A stretch of DNA of 64,000 bases from Edolisoma coerulescens (Eukaryota > Chordata > Aves > Passeriformes > Campephagidae): the NCBI GenBank assembly GCA_013397115.1, contig VWZW01002569.1:2095913-2159912 (forward strand). Reading direction: 5' to 3'. Made by a program: the position numbers and the translations under genes. Positions 37,641-50,500 of the stretch are shown here, piece by piece; position 1 is the stretch's first letter, and every line of letters starts with the position of its first letter. The notes beneath the pieces are model-generated. The model saw only the letters and a list, made by a program, of their open reading frames with translations, had not been told where the DNA came from and did no database searches.

Positions 37641-40600
37641 TTGTGAAAACTGCTCCTTGTAATGATTTCTACAACAGGATCTCTGCAAACTCACAGCTGG
37701 AGGCTATCAAACACACACCTCCCTAATAGACAACACTGTGTGTACAATTAACACATTAATTTATGGAGTAAACTGATCAGGGGAGACTAAAGCTTCAAAG
37801 CCAAACACTCACCATTAAGGAAGAAGTGAAGTTACATGGCAGGAGCTGCCTTGCTCACTGCAGCCCTTCCTGACTCAAAATGCCTGTGCTGCTGAGCCCA
37901 GAGCTGCTTCCTGGCTCCTGTGCCCAGGTGCATGCTTCTGAAAGACCCCGACTCCCAATGGGGATAGGATCAAGGTATGCTCCTCCCCGTCCTTTCTTCA
38001 GTCCTCCCCTTGGCATTATAGAAAACCTCGGGCCGTAGACCAGACAGGCATGCTGCAACAAAATACTCCACCTGACTGACTGGGGAGGAGGTGGAGAGCA
38101 CATAATCTCCTGTCTGCACGGTGTATCCAGCACAAAAATACCAAACCAGCCAAAGACACCATAAGACAAACCACCATAATAATTTCACATTAGGAATACT
38201 TTGCGTATGTCTGTCAGAACAGAACATGGTTTCCTTGCTGGGTTTATACCCCACTCTTAACATGGAAGAGGAGAGTTTGGTGCACAATGAGGCACAAGGA
38301 ATCCTGCTTTAAGCATGGACCCACCAAAAGTCAGTCCCATTCATCATGCCAGGACTCAGAATTAGCCAGGGAGGAAGCAGCATGACCTGGCTAACCATCA
38401 TCACTTCTCAGTTGGAGACACAGGTCTGAACTGAAGATGCAGAACTTGGAAACACCTCTTGGAGCAGGGCATTTAGGCTTTTTCTGGAGAAGAAAGCCTC
38501 AAGATTTTTTTTAATATGTGAGGATTTAGGCTCCTTTTGTATTATAACCTGTTGAGTAGAGCATTTGTGAGGAACTGGTTGACTCATGCTGAAGTCTCAA
38601 CCAGAGGCATTCAGAATCATCCATACAGCCAGGTGCGATTTACACATTTTGTCAAAGGGTGTTTTGCAGAGCACCACTCTACTTTGTCTTTCTCCTGCTC
38701 TCAACCTTCCTAGCCTCACCTGATTTTCAGGACCTGCCTCCCTCTGATGCCCTCTCCAGGCATGTTCTGCGCACCTGCAATTACCCCTCCTCGTGGAGTC
38801 ACAGAGTCCTCTGGGTTCTCCTTCTGCGTGTCTCCCATCAGGAGAGGAGTACTGAGATTTTCAAGCTCAGAATGAGTTATTGGGGGTTTATTTCTTTCTT
38901 TTAAAGTCCAATATCAGCTATCTTCTTTCTCTTTCCACTGTCTACAGCTCCTCAGAGGACAAAGCAATTGGATAATTCCTCAGTCTCAGAAGGATCTTCC
39001 CCACCACACACACTCCCTTCTCTAGAGGTAAATGCAGTGAGTGTGGGCAGCATACACAGAGCACTAAGCGCTAACCAGATCAGCAGTAACAAAAAAATAT
39101 GACCTGCCTGAAGGAAGAGAAGCTCAGCTTTGAGTAACCAGAGAAGCAGTTCTTAACATTATTGTCTCTGAAGAGAGCAATGACTGAATGGTCTGGCCAA
39201 CATTTGTTTGTGTGGTTCATCATTAGATTAATTTTTGAGGTCAAAAATAAGAGTGTTGCTGAGAGAGATTCAGATGCTTGGAGGTTAGGGGTTTGCTTTC
39301 TTATTTACTTCCATCGCCACAGCCACAATAGATACAGGCCAGGTGCAGCCTCCATGAACTTTCCTTTGGTGGGTTTGGGTTTTTTGAGTAAAACCCATAA
39401 CTGCCAACTCTGACGCTCCTGGCCATAGACTTTCGCTTCTGTGAGTCATTTACCTCCCCTTACACATTTTGCTGCTGAATTCCTGTGGAGTCAAAAGGAA
39501 TTTGGTCATTTGCTCAAAGTTTCTGAATCTACTGAGTTTCCAAGCACTTGAAAATCCCAGACAAGTGGTCATCTGCTGTATAAACTTGCTTAACGTCTCA
39601 CATTCATGCTGAGTGCACTGAGCTTGCTGAGCATGCAGAGATATATTTCACAGTGACAACACAGGAAATCAGGTGCATCCTTCGTATACTTGGATTCTTT
39701 GTCTACAAAACTCTGTATAAATCCTGAGTAGTTTGATGGACCTGGTGCATAAGTTTACCTGTTTTCTGTTTCACACAGCACCTATAGATACGCAAGGATA
39801 TCTATCCACCAAAGAGAAAATTATTTGTTTTTTCTAATCTCATCTAAGGATTTCAAATCTGAAATCAGTTTCACCTTCTGTCCTTCTTTGCTTCATGCCA
39901 AAAGATCTTTTCCTGCAATGGCTGGCATATTCACCTCTCCCCGTTGCTAAATAACTTAATAGTCTGTCTGTTAAACACTTCTCTTCATTATCCATCTTTC
40001 CACTGCTTTGGGGAACGTTTTCCTCTTTGTGCCCTAGACTTCTGGTCCAACATGCTCATTTTGCAAAACTTCTACTGCTGCTAAAATGACAGGCACAGGA
40101 CACCCTGCAGGGTACGCTGCTCAGAGGTTCAGTGAGGTCATGCCTTTTCGAACAACAGCAGCAGGAGGATTCAAGCAGGGAGTGCCTGACTTTTCAAGAG
40201 GGAAAGCCAGCCTGCAAGAGCAAGATGCTACTGACCTCTCCAAGTGGCATGGAGAGAGGGGGCAGGAGGCTCTGCAGGAGCAGGCAGCCATAAGAACCAG
40301 ACTCAGCCTATCTGCCAAGTCTACCACTTTTAAGATTTGAAATGTTGGCAGGTATGAAGCCAGAGCATGGTTTCAAGAGCAACAGTAACACCTTGGACTT
40401 CTCTCACACCTCCAATGTTCACTGACAGCTCTCATTAAATTAATCCCTATAAAGCAGTGGGGATTTGAACAATTTTGCCACTCTCTCAGAAGTTGTTACA
40501 CCTCTACTTCACCACCATTAAGAAGCCTGGCCACCCAGTCTCTTGTCCCAGAAAAACCAAGTATTTGAAAAAAAATCCCGTCAACAGAATTCTAGGGAAA

Positions 40601-41472
40601 ACAAGGTTGCCCAGGGAAGTCTAACCAACATCTAACTCTCATGGACCCAGAATAAACAGAGACCTACATGAAGCCATCATAAAATTAACATTTTAATGGA
40701 AACTGAGGGAGATGTTCTTATAAAATTCAAAAGAGTTGCAGCCATGGGATACATCAATTTCTTTAGAAGGAAAGTTTCCCATTCAGTGATTTAAAGCTTT
40801 GTAGTTGAATTTTGTTTTTTAAGTTTCTCACAAGTAATGTTTGTATGTGCTGTCCTTGGACTGGGCCCCTTAGGCTATCAGTGAACATGTTGCCTTGGTT
40901 AAACCATCTCTAACTCTGGACAGAAATAAAAATCTATTCACCACCATTTTCAAGCTAAAAATATTTAGACTCTGCCTTAACTCCAAAAATTACTTCATAA
41001 AAGTATTTTCTGCCAAGAGATCATGAGGTAAAATTAATGACATTAAATTATTTCGCCTGCCTTCTCCTTTTGCCTCTGCAATGCCAAACTGTCCTTTCCT
41101 CTGATACACATCATCAGAAAAACAGCTAGAAATAAACCTGTGAAAGTCCTGCTGTGATAAACTGATGAGACACAAGGGATTCTGGAGAGCATGACTTGTC
41201 TGCAGTGATGGCAGAAAGATCCTATATTCACCTTGCCAGCATCTTTTGCTGGAATAACTAACCCCTTTATTTTACACAGTAAGGCTCAGTCACATCTGAG
41301 AAGCCTTATTAGCCACCAGGAACTAATAAAAAAATAGCCTGAAAGTGAAATATTCTCTGTCCAAGAACATGACCCCTTCAGACAAGTTGTCATGGAACAT
41401 GGAACATGGACAACTCACCAAATAAACTTTTGTGCTGCTGACCCCTGGAAAGCCAGACATAATAGAGAACAC
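37641..41472. other. Unique DNA, no gene seen
   Basis: GC-richer patches at about 37840-38110 and 40080-40310 have short frames on both strands (for example 84 codons at 40086-40340) without a recognisable domain. A small GGAACAT tandem lies near 41394-41409. Confidence 0.45.
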
Positions 41473-41509
41473 ATGTGATCACTCCTCATGGATTGAGGAG
41501 TGATCGCAT
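41473..41509. repeat. Compact hairpin, 16-bp stem
   Basis: GATCACTCCTCA (41477-41488) is the exact inverse of TGAGGAGTGATC (41494-41505) across a 5-base loop. Four more outer pairs, one a G-U, bring the stem to 16. Total 37 nt. Confidence 0.85.
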
Positions 41510-43559
41510 CACTACTCAAGGACAATTTTCATAACTAATCAAAGAGCAAAAGTCTCCCTTTCAAGGATGCCTTTTACTGTAGATTACGTCCTATTTAAAG
41601 GCTTAGAAACTTTTCTTAGGGGCCTTTTTAGGTATTTTGTTTAGGTGCAATGCTTAGCACAGGACCTCACCTGCAGGTATCTTAGCCTTTAGCCATTATC
41701 TGATCTATACCCAGAATTTGGATTCACCAGCTAAAGAGGGAAAAGTAACTTAACTTCACTGATTTCACAGCTTAAAACAGAACTTTTCCAGTTGTCAACT
41801 TCTCAAAAGTTTTCGTTTCAAGGAATAACAAAAATCAAATCTTTCTTTCTCAGTAAAGGCGATATATTGTCATTTAAGGATACTTTTAATTCTTAGAAAA
41901 ATCTAAGGACCTCAGGTTTAAAAAAACATAGATTTGATGAAATTAAACTTCTTAGACATGGTTAAACTGCAACTGGATTTTGGGGGTAAAATTTTAAATG
42001 TTTCATGCAGTCCAGGCAGAGGTAGTCAGCACATCTATGTCAACCATAAACACACTTTGCAGTATTAAAATTCAGGTTGGAGAATTTCATTAGATTTGCG
42101 CATTTTACTTTTGACCCAACATGAAGCAAGAGCTAAAGACCTTCTCACTTGGGGCAAAACGCATTTAAACAATCTCTGCCAAATTGCTGCAATTGGAGGT
42201 AGAATATAACCCACTATTCCAAAATTCAAAATCTATGGATTACATGGAATAGAAAGTAATATTAATAATTTCCAGTTATTAGCCTGAAGCTTCTTGAAGT
42301 GGGTATGATTCTAAATAAAAGTCATTTGTTTCATTTTCATTTGAACCTGTAGATGCTGCATGGAGGAGTAATCACTGAAACATATGTGCATTAATTATGT
42401 TAATGCTGATTCCCACGTAGCTAGAAGAAAGAATATCAAAAATTTGGTAATCTTGTATCTCTGGAACCAAGCAATGGCAAACCCTTCAGTGGTCTAAGAG
42501 CTAAAGTGCATCTGAAATGTAAAGGGACAAAGGCGTCTGTGTTGAAGTAAGCATAAGCAAATCCAAGGAGATCAGAAAAAATTTATGTGGATGCTGTTTC
42601 AGATCAAAAGCCTGGACCATTTTTAACTATTAATCATTCAGTATCAGAATTATCACACATTTGTATCAGAAAATAACTGAGATCAAGTCCCTTTAATTAT
42701 GTGTTTAATTTGAAATTCTGAACCTAATAAAATATCTGAAAAAATGAGACAAAACCCCATTCTTTATTCCATGTGGCTGATGGCTTTCTGCTGGTCAGTC
42801 TGAAAACACTGGCAGCAGTTTGAGGTGTTAACTCCTGAACACCTGACCTTTTTTTTCTTTTTCTTTTCTTTTCTTAAAAATTTTATTTGGAAATGTTCAC
42901 CATGATGGAAAACCATTTATTCTCTGCTTTCTTTGCAGTTCTACCACAACATTTCAGCTATGTGCAGCTTATCAACCCCACAACTACTACAATTGGGAGT
43001 GAAAAACCCATTTAGGTTGCCAAAGTGACAACTGGAGACAAAGTTTCTTGTCATAAAATGGAATTGTGCTGGGGTTTTAGTAGTCACCTGACACAGAGCA
43101 AGTTCCTTCTCTCAAACTGTCGTGGAGACACCTGTGCTTTCCTGCACTGGGGAATTTACAAAGGATTTGGGGCAGGAAAACTGGCTGAGGCATGAAGCAT
43201 TTCTCCTAACCAAGTTACCATTGTATTAAAGTTGCTTTTTCCAGCCCAATATCAAAAAGATTTTTAATTTTTTCATTGCTGACACCCTCAGAACAATCAG
43301 TGCAATCACAATTACTTTGACAGGCATGCTGGAATTGGAGTAGGCAGAAAATGGCCTTAATGGGAATCTTTTACAAAGCAGCTGTTCGAGTGTGGTAACA
43401 AGACTCTGAATAAATGGCAGCTACATAACTTCCCCTAATCAGATTGGAGCAATCAGCTTGAAAAATTTTCCCATATGTTGAAGAGTGGAGCTTAGGCCTA
43501 GGGTTATGGCAGGGACACAGGCCATGGTAAGGTTACAAAGTCTGGCTACAATTAAACAC
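41510..43559. other. Unique AT-rich DNA, no gene seen
   Basis: Contains a pyrimidine tract at about 42848-42876. No gene or mobile element recognised. Confidence 0.5.
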
Positions 43560-44160
43560 TCACTGCAGAAATTGTGATGATGCTTCGGGGAGCTATTGCA
43601 CTTTAGCCATTTGTAATTGCACGTTCGGAAATTACTCACTCCAAAATTACTCGGGGCCCAGTTGCACGGTTTACAAACATATGTTCTCAGAGAGAAGGAA
43701 AAACATTATCTTTCCAATGGGCACCATTTATAGATTGTTTTTTATGGTTATTAATGAAATTTAACTTTGTGAGATTGTTTACTAATAAGTTCACGTTATT
43801 GTTAGGGAGTTCTATTTATCATTAATTAAATTATTAAGGCACATTTCTGCCTAGCGGGGTCAAATCTGCAATTCTTGCAGTCTTTTAATGCCCTGGTTTA
43901 ATGCTTCTCCTGTCAGCACTCATTGAATAACCCAGGCAGAGCATTTCTCCTTAGCAGAGGTATTTCTTAGCTGTTTGCAGACTGTACCACACTTCTGCGG
44001 GTCACGCTGTCTAGAGCAGGATATGTGGGCTGGCACCTGATCTGTGTATCAGTGCTGCCACTTCAGATATATTTTAGGGCTGATAAAGTGTGAAAGTTAT
44101 GTAGAAAATTAGCATGTCACAAGCTTTGTAATTATACAGCTTTTTATGAATTTAATGAAG
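43560..44160. promoter_or_regulatory. Candidate enhancer-like conserved element
   Basis: A 600-bp block rich in homeodomain-type sites: TTATTAATGAAAT near 43748, TTAATTAA at 43822-43829 and GTAATTATAC near 44129. Retained CpGs lie near 43587, 43624, 43651 and 43855. There are no stop-free long frames and no mobile element in it. The profile is typical of deeply conserved developmental enhancers, but only an alignment can show conservation. Confidence 0.35.
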
Positions 44161-44529
44161 AAAGACAAGGCCTTCAGGGTGTCTCTTTTTACTGGTAGTT
44201 AATACAAGGAAATTTTCCATTATGTTCCAAAGCCTATCCTTCCTGGATTTCCCTAGTCTGGGAAACAGACAGTGAGCCCAATGTGCTTTGCAGTTCTAGA
44301 GAACAAGACATACTGGTGACTGACAGCACTAATGACCTGTCCCCTTTATTGAACGTGAAAGGAGAAGCACAGGGCACCAAGTATGTTCATGGCACAAATG
44401 GGGCTGATCAGCAAACCAACAGGAGGAGGTAAGAATCATTTCAGAAAATGCAATCCACGCCCTTTTCAAATGCATGCGGTTCACACACAGGGCTTCAGAA
44501 AGATGGAGAGGTGTAGTGCTTGATATGCT
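44161..44529. other. Unique DNA, no gene seen
   Basis: No feature supported. Confidence 0.5.
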
Positions 44530-44577
44530 GTTTGGAGACTTCACTCTGTACAGTAGGACTTCCAGTAGTCTCCAAAC
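44530..44577. repeat. Hairpin with perfect 11-bp stem
   Basis: GTTTGGAGACT (44530-44540) is the exact inverse of AGTCTCCAAAC (44567-44577), with 26 bases between. Confidence 0.8.
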
Positions 44578-45897
44578 GATGTTTTGTAGAAAGAATGAAG
44601 CATGATTATCTATATCTCATGGGAGGCTCTAAAAGTGAGAGAATTTTTCCAGTGCTGTGGGCCACTGTTAAGATCTTCAGTGTTGTCTCATGACAGAAAC
44701 TGAGTGCAAAAACATACAAATGAACAGCTGCAGCATTTGCTTTAAACAGAGTAGATGTGATTCCCCATGCTTTTATTTATGATTTTAGCTTCCAACAGAG
44801 CTGCAAAGTTATGTAACTGGTGGAGAAATTTGGAAAAAAAATTGCTCTCCAGTAGGTGACTGAAGTCAATGGTCTTCCTCATAACCATGCATAGTCAGGA
44901 AAAAAAATTGGCTCTTTGAGAAGGTAGCTCAGACCTGCTGCTCTGAATGGACATGGTTTGGCATCGGAGCACATTCAGGGCTGAGATAACACCTCTGAGT
45001 GTGTGCACTTTCCCGTGAGCCGAGGGGCTCCCTGCGAGTACCTGTTTCTCCCTTGCTCCATGTGTAAAATATGTTGTTCTCGCCCTTGCAAGTATTCCAA
45101 GTGGCATAAAATAATGTAGAATTCTGCTTTAGGATTTAGGATATTTCAGACCCGCCTTTCAGTTTTGCAGCGAGTAGAGTAAAATCCTAAATTCTGTAAA
45201 TATGAATTAGTTAGATTCTGTTAACAATGTGCTTGAATTCACTTACTAGTTTGGTTTGGTTCTTTTTTTGGAAGAATTTTTAAACATAATTTTACAATTC
45301 TCTTATTTTAAAAAAATTTGTTTTAGCTTGCTTGTGTTTTCTCACGTGGGACTTCTATTTTGACTCCTTCTCATTCTATGGGCCAAGATACAGTAGGTGG
45401 GCAGGATGCCATGAGGAAGTACTTGTACTAATATGGTCCTGATACCGATTGCTACACTTTTTATTGGACTGTAGATACTTGCTTTGGATTTCAATTTCAT
45501 TTGGAAGTATATGTTGGGTAACAGGGTTATTCATGCTGCCTTCTGGAGAAACAGCACTACACGTCATCCTTTCTTAAATGCATAAAAAGCTAATGTGAAA
45601 AAGTTTTTTTACTTTGGGAAAAATTAAAAAGACTGCTGCTAAGATCATACTTTTAATTTAAAATATTAATCCAGAAAATTATTGGGTTTGTTTCCTTTTC
45701 AATCTTTTTTCCTTTTACTAATGTGAAAAGGATATGAAGAAAAATTAATTCAGATTTTGACAAAGTATCTTAAATCTCTGTTTGGTAAGAAAATTCAAAC
45801 AGAAAGGATATTTGTATCTTTCAACAGTGCTTATTTAATTTTCACCCCATTCTGATGCTAACACAAGAAAAGGGGTGACATAAATAGTGAATATTTC
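44578..45897. other. Unique DNA, no gene seen
   Basis: No exon, RNA gene or mobile element recognised. Confidence 0.5.
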
Positions 45898-45994
45898 AGT
45901 GTAGACAGCTTTCTGGCTCAGAAGCCATTTCCAGGACATGTCAAGCACAAAGCGCACTGTCGATGGCTTCTGGAGCCAGGCAGCTGTCTACACT
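45898..45994. repeat. 97-nt near-perfect foldback, hairpin RNA-like
   Basis: The left arm 45898-45928 and right arm 45963-45994 are inverse complements. By hand they give 29 Watson-Crick pairs, one G-U, one mismatch and one single-base bulge. The outermost 13 pairs (AGTGTAGACAGCT with AGCTGTCTACACT) are perfect. The loop is 34 nt and contains its own small palindrome GACATGTC. Either strand could fold this way. It resembles a microRNA precursor or a tiny non-autonomous DNA transposon made of its terminal inverted repeats. I recognise neither a known avian microRNA nor a named transposon, and see no convincing target duplication. Confidence 0.85.
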
Positions 45995-47301
45995 AGGGCT
46001 CACTCTCCTGTTAATACCAGGCTAGTGGAATCAGTGCCTCTTTGGATTTTAATCAAACTACCTGAAATGTTGCTGAATACTGTGTGAGCTGGGGGACAGA
46101 AGGACTTAAATTGTTTTCAGCACTGTTCAGACGTGGTCACTGTTGACACCAGTCGTCAGCAGCCAGTACTTTTTCTAGGGTACATAAGGCCCTAATGTCC
46201 TCACAGCTTGAAAATCATTCATTCTCACAACACCCACACATTCTTCTTCATGTGGTAGGTTTTCTTGAGGAAAAAAAAAAAAAGAGATAGTCCAAATAAA
46301 ACAATACTTGCATTAAAAAAACATAGCTATTCACAGGGGTTGTAGAAATGTAGTCATTTGTAAATTGGTTATAAAGATTTGAAAACTTGAAGAGACAGAC
46401 ACAGTCTGTAGTTGTTAGATATGTGGATTTCTCTCTCCCTCTTAGAGAAAAGAAAACATTTATATTCAGCTTTAAAATTGTTTTTGGAACTAAGCTGCAA
46501 TTGTGCATATTCATTGAAAGAGAGTGGAAAGAGAGTGGAATAGTAGTCTGTCACCTGAGAGCCCCAAATATAAATGAAAGACTCTTAGAGAGAAAGCATA
46601 GCTATCCGTCCTACTATCCATCACTGAGGTGTTAAGGTTAAACTCTATCCCCCTCGGTACCATGTCTAGTATTTGTGTAATGTGAGGAAAGTGTAGAGCT
46701 AGACCATAACCTGATTCTCTGGTACTTACCCACACAAAGCTTTTCAACACCCTGGATATGAGCCAGCAGTAGCAAAAAGGGCTGTTTCTAGCTGAACAAG
46801 GCATATTGAGTGACATAAGCAGAGCCCCACGTGTGGGTATATGGGCTGTTCTTGTCTGGGCATCATTCCTGCTTCAGAACTGCTTTACCCTTTGGTTTTT
46901 GCCGAGCCACTCAGTTCTCTGACCAGATGCCAAGGACCTCCCAGCTCCTCCACCTACAATCTCCCAGGGTCCTTTATCTGACCCTTCTGGTCTGTATGGG
47001 CATTTGGCAGGTCCCCCGGAGGGGAGGTAGAGCTGCCACCCATCTTGCTCATGGATCTCCACAGTGCCCAGTCACAGCAGGGGCAGTAACTCTGCAGATG
47101 GACTGGGCAGCCATGTGATTTCAGGGAGTCTTGAAGACTGTGGAAGGCCAAAAGTGATCTTCAAACAAGCCTATGCATGCAAGGTAGTGGCTTCTCTTTG
47201 CACAGGTGTGAAGACCATGCAAGTTTAATGTGAAACACTCCAGTAATGGTTTGAATAGTTCATAGTAAATGTAATATGAGGAGGTTGTGGGTGAGGATGG
47301 T
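45995..47301. other. Unique DNA, no gene seen
   Basis: Has an A-run near 46270-46283 and a GC-richer part at 46815-47150 with short frames on both strands, none recognisable. Confidence 0.5.
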
Positions 47302-47456
47302 GGAGGGAGAGAAAGAGAGAGAGAGAAAGAAAGAAAGAAAGAGAGAAAGAAAGGAAGAGAGAAAGAGAGAGAGAAAGAAAGAAAGAAAGAGAGAAAGAAA
47401 GGAAGAGAGAAAGAGAGAGAGAATGTGAGAAAGAGAAAGAGAGAAAGAGAGAAAAA

Positions 47457-47520
<64 letters not shown>
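47302..47520. repeat. Large GAAA/GA polypurine microsatellite
   Basis: About 219 bases of almost pure purine on the plus strand. The left part is an interrupted GA/GAAA array that repeats itself with a 48-bp period (about 47316-47371 against 47364-47419, keyed by AAAGGAAGAGAG). A short interruption follows at 47423-47426, then a pure (AAAG)n run to 47520. The lysine/glutamate/arginine-rich 85-codon frame here is an artefact. Confidence 0.97.
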
Positions 47521-50500
47521 CTGAAGAATTTCCAGCTGAGTTAACTGTGAGGAAATTTACAGCTGGTTAAAATTCCACAGGTTCGCCTCCAATGCTGATG
47601 AATGTGTTAAAACTGGTGGGAGCCACAACCACAGTTTTCATTAAACATACTGAAAAAGCTAAGCAAAATGGTGGTAAAAATACCTACATTCATAGACATC
47701 TTGTCTACCCTGTGGTTCTCACCAGTGGGAATTTTTTTCTTATTTGCACACTTCCGCAAATCAAATCAGTAGTATAGCATGGACATGAGGTATTTTACAA
47801 CCAAGTTAGGAGGGCCAACCACTTCTTAGAATGGTATGTTTCCGGAGTTTAGACAAGGCTTAAGGAATTGAACTAGCAATGAAAATGAATCCCTGGTTGA
47901 CCATAACACTTCTGAAATGGTACCTAAGAGTTTTGTCTGGTCTGCTGTACTCCTTGCTTTTATTTCCAGCTTGTTCAGTTGAACCTCTGACTGCAAGAGA
48001 TTCATCCATTTTCGTGTATGTGATCCAACTTAGAGTAATTCAGCTGAGAGTTTTACCTGAGTAAAACCTGCAGTTTACCCTTATAATAGTGTCAGTTCCT
48101 ACAGCCATCACATTTAAAAATCAGGAAGATTAAAAAAGCATAGATATCTTAATTTTCATCCGTAAGTCCTGCCACTCTGGGAAGATCTTGACAACTAAAT
48201 ACACAGAAAGTTGCAGTGACTATAGGTCAGGAAGTTTGATGATTAGTGGTCAAGAAACAAAATACCTTCCTCATCGTGCACACCTACCTAAATTTCTTCA
48301 AGGAAAATGAGCAGTTCTATTTGCCTACTTATCCCTTACACAAAGGCAAAATGCTATTCAGCTCTTCAAATTAAATTAATAACTTCATGGCCAGCACATA
48401 AAACATTTATTCCAATTTCTACAAAACAGAAGTTGAGAGTTTCTCTTTTACAACAACAAGAAAGGATGCAGAGTACAAATTTTCCCACCAAGTTGTGCAG
48501 AGTCTTTAATAAGTTAGTGTATCTTGTCTGTTTGTATAATGTTCTGAACTATATTTCCCCTGATATCCTCTTCAAATGTCAGGTTAGTTCTGTGCTGCGC
48601 AACTACAGGAAAGAAAGGATTAAGAAGCAAAATCAGTCCACAAAAGAAAGCTGTTTACCTCTACTTGTATGTGAAGTTCATCTGCTCCAAGCACTAGAAA
48701 CACCATCATATCTCAGCTGCCCAAGACCTGTTTGGATCCCCCCACCAAAGTGAAGAGCTGTTGCTCCTTTCACAAGGAGATGGTTTCTCACCGCACTCTT
48801 ACTCAGATACACCTGTTGTCTTGATTTATTTTTCTCATAAAAATAACAACCTGGATCAATGTTTCTTTGGAAAACTAAGAATTTAATGAAGATGGAAGAT
48901 GCAGCCAAGTCTCACAACAGAAACTCTCATCTTGACACTAAGAGTGCAAAGGAGGTTTTTGTCGACAGCATCAGGAGCTGCAGTAGTTTTTAGCACCCTG
49001 ACAATATACATATATTCCTTGCAGGTGTCCTACATTCATCCCTCTTTCATTCACTGGGCTCTTCCAAGTTTTGACAACTATCAGTCTCCAGACCTCTGGC
49101 CTGGGTTAGAGGAATAAGATCTTTACATCTTTCTCTGTCTCCGGAGAGTCCTTGGTAGAGGTGAAGTGAGAGTAGCTCAGGCGAGATAAGAGTAGAACGG
49201 TGCAGTGGCACAGGTGGTGGAAACCTGTGAGCTCCACCAGCTTCAGTAGGGCAGCACACATTAATGCAAGCTGGCAATGAGTCCTCAACAGCACTCTGTC
49301 ATTCTCTGCTGTCCACCACATAGGCTGTCACCCTGCTCCTACCTCTTTCCAGAACAGAACTCATCTGCCAGTTGAATACATAGGGGTTTTTTCCCCTTTA
49401 AAATCCTGGTTTCTCTCCTCACTTCAGAGCAGTAATAACTTCAAAGGATTTACACAAGAGACACCAATGATAGGCTTTGGTTGAAGCTGCTGACTTCAGC
49501 AAAGACACTGAAGGTCTTAGGGCTTAAGTTCTCTGTGCTAATATATTAATGATAATTCAATATTTACAGCGTGAAAGCTTGAGCTTCCTTTTTTTTTCTT
49601 TTTTTTGAGGAAAACAACACATATTGTGCACCAAAGCCTAACATCAAAATTTTTCAAGGCTGATTGCAGTTATATGTTATCAGTACAACTGTAGATTTAA
49701 GGGAGTTTTTTGTAATATTTTATCACTGGTAGGAGAAAGGGCCAAGAACTGCTTGCTTTATCACAGCCAATACCCTTCTTAAAGTTAGAAGAACTATTCA
49801 TTTTAGCCTAGGAAAAAGCTTTGTTCCCTAGACGTGAAATCTTACAGATTAGTAAAACTCCAGGGATTGCTAGTAGGCAAAACAGCTCCTTTGTAAAACT
49901 GTGTGCCTGCAAGTATGTTTGAGCTACCCGAGCACTCCAGAAAATGTGCATTGAGAAGCCTTGCAGTGCGAGTGCTGCTTGCCCTCCCCCAGAGGCAGTG
50001 GGACACAAAGGCACCAATACCCTTCCACTATATCATTCTCAGCTGCAGTGCAGCAGCTGTAGAGGAAAAAAATTATTTCCTGTCCCCTTGGTTGACAGAC
50101 TTTCAGGCACAGCTGCCAGCAGCAACTGAAGTATTATGGCGATTTCAGATGTAACCCCCCAGTCACAGTGAGTATCAGTTGGCACAAGCTCACATGGTCA
50201 CCAACATCACCACAGAGTCCCCTTTTTGGGGTAATAATAAGCAAAGACTTGAGAAGTGAGGAAGGAGACTCTGGAAATGAGAGAGCTGGAGAAGCCCTTT
50301 GCTCCATTACCATTTATCTGAGCGACTTTGCCTAACCATAGACACAGCAATGAATTACCTAGGGGTATCAGGGGAGAGGCTGCCTGAGACTGTACATTTC
50401 TACAAAAGAGCAGCTGCAGTACTAGCTTGAGTGTCTCAGTGAAGTACCTGAAATTGGTGAAATAAATTCAGACCTTAGTGAGCATAGACAGATCTCCCTC

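Noticed and set aside
47287..47544. 85-codon lysine/glutamate/arginine-rich frame
   Set aside because: Translation of a GAAA/GA microsatellite.
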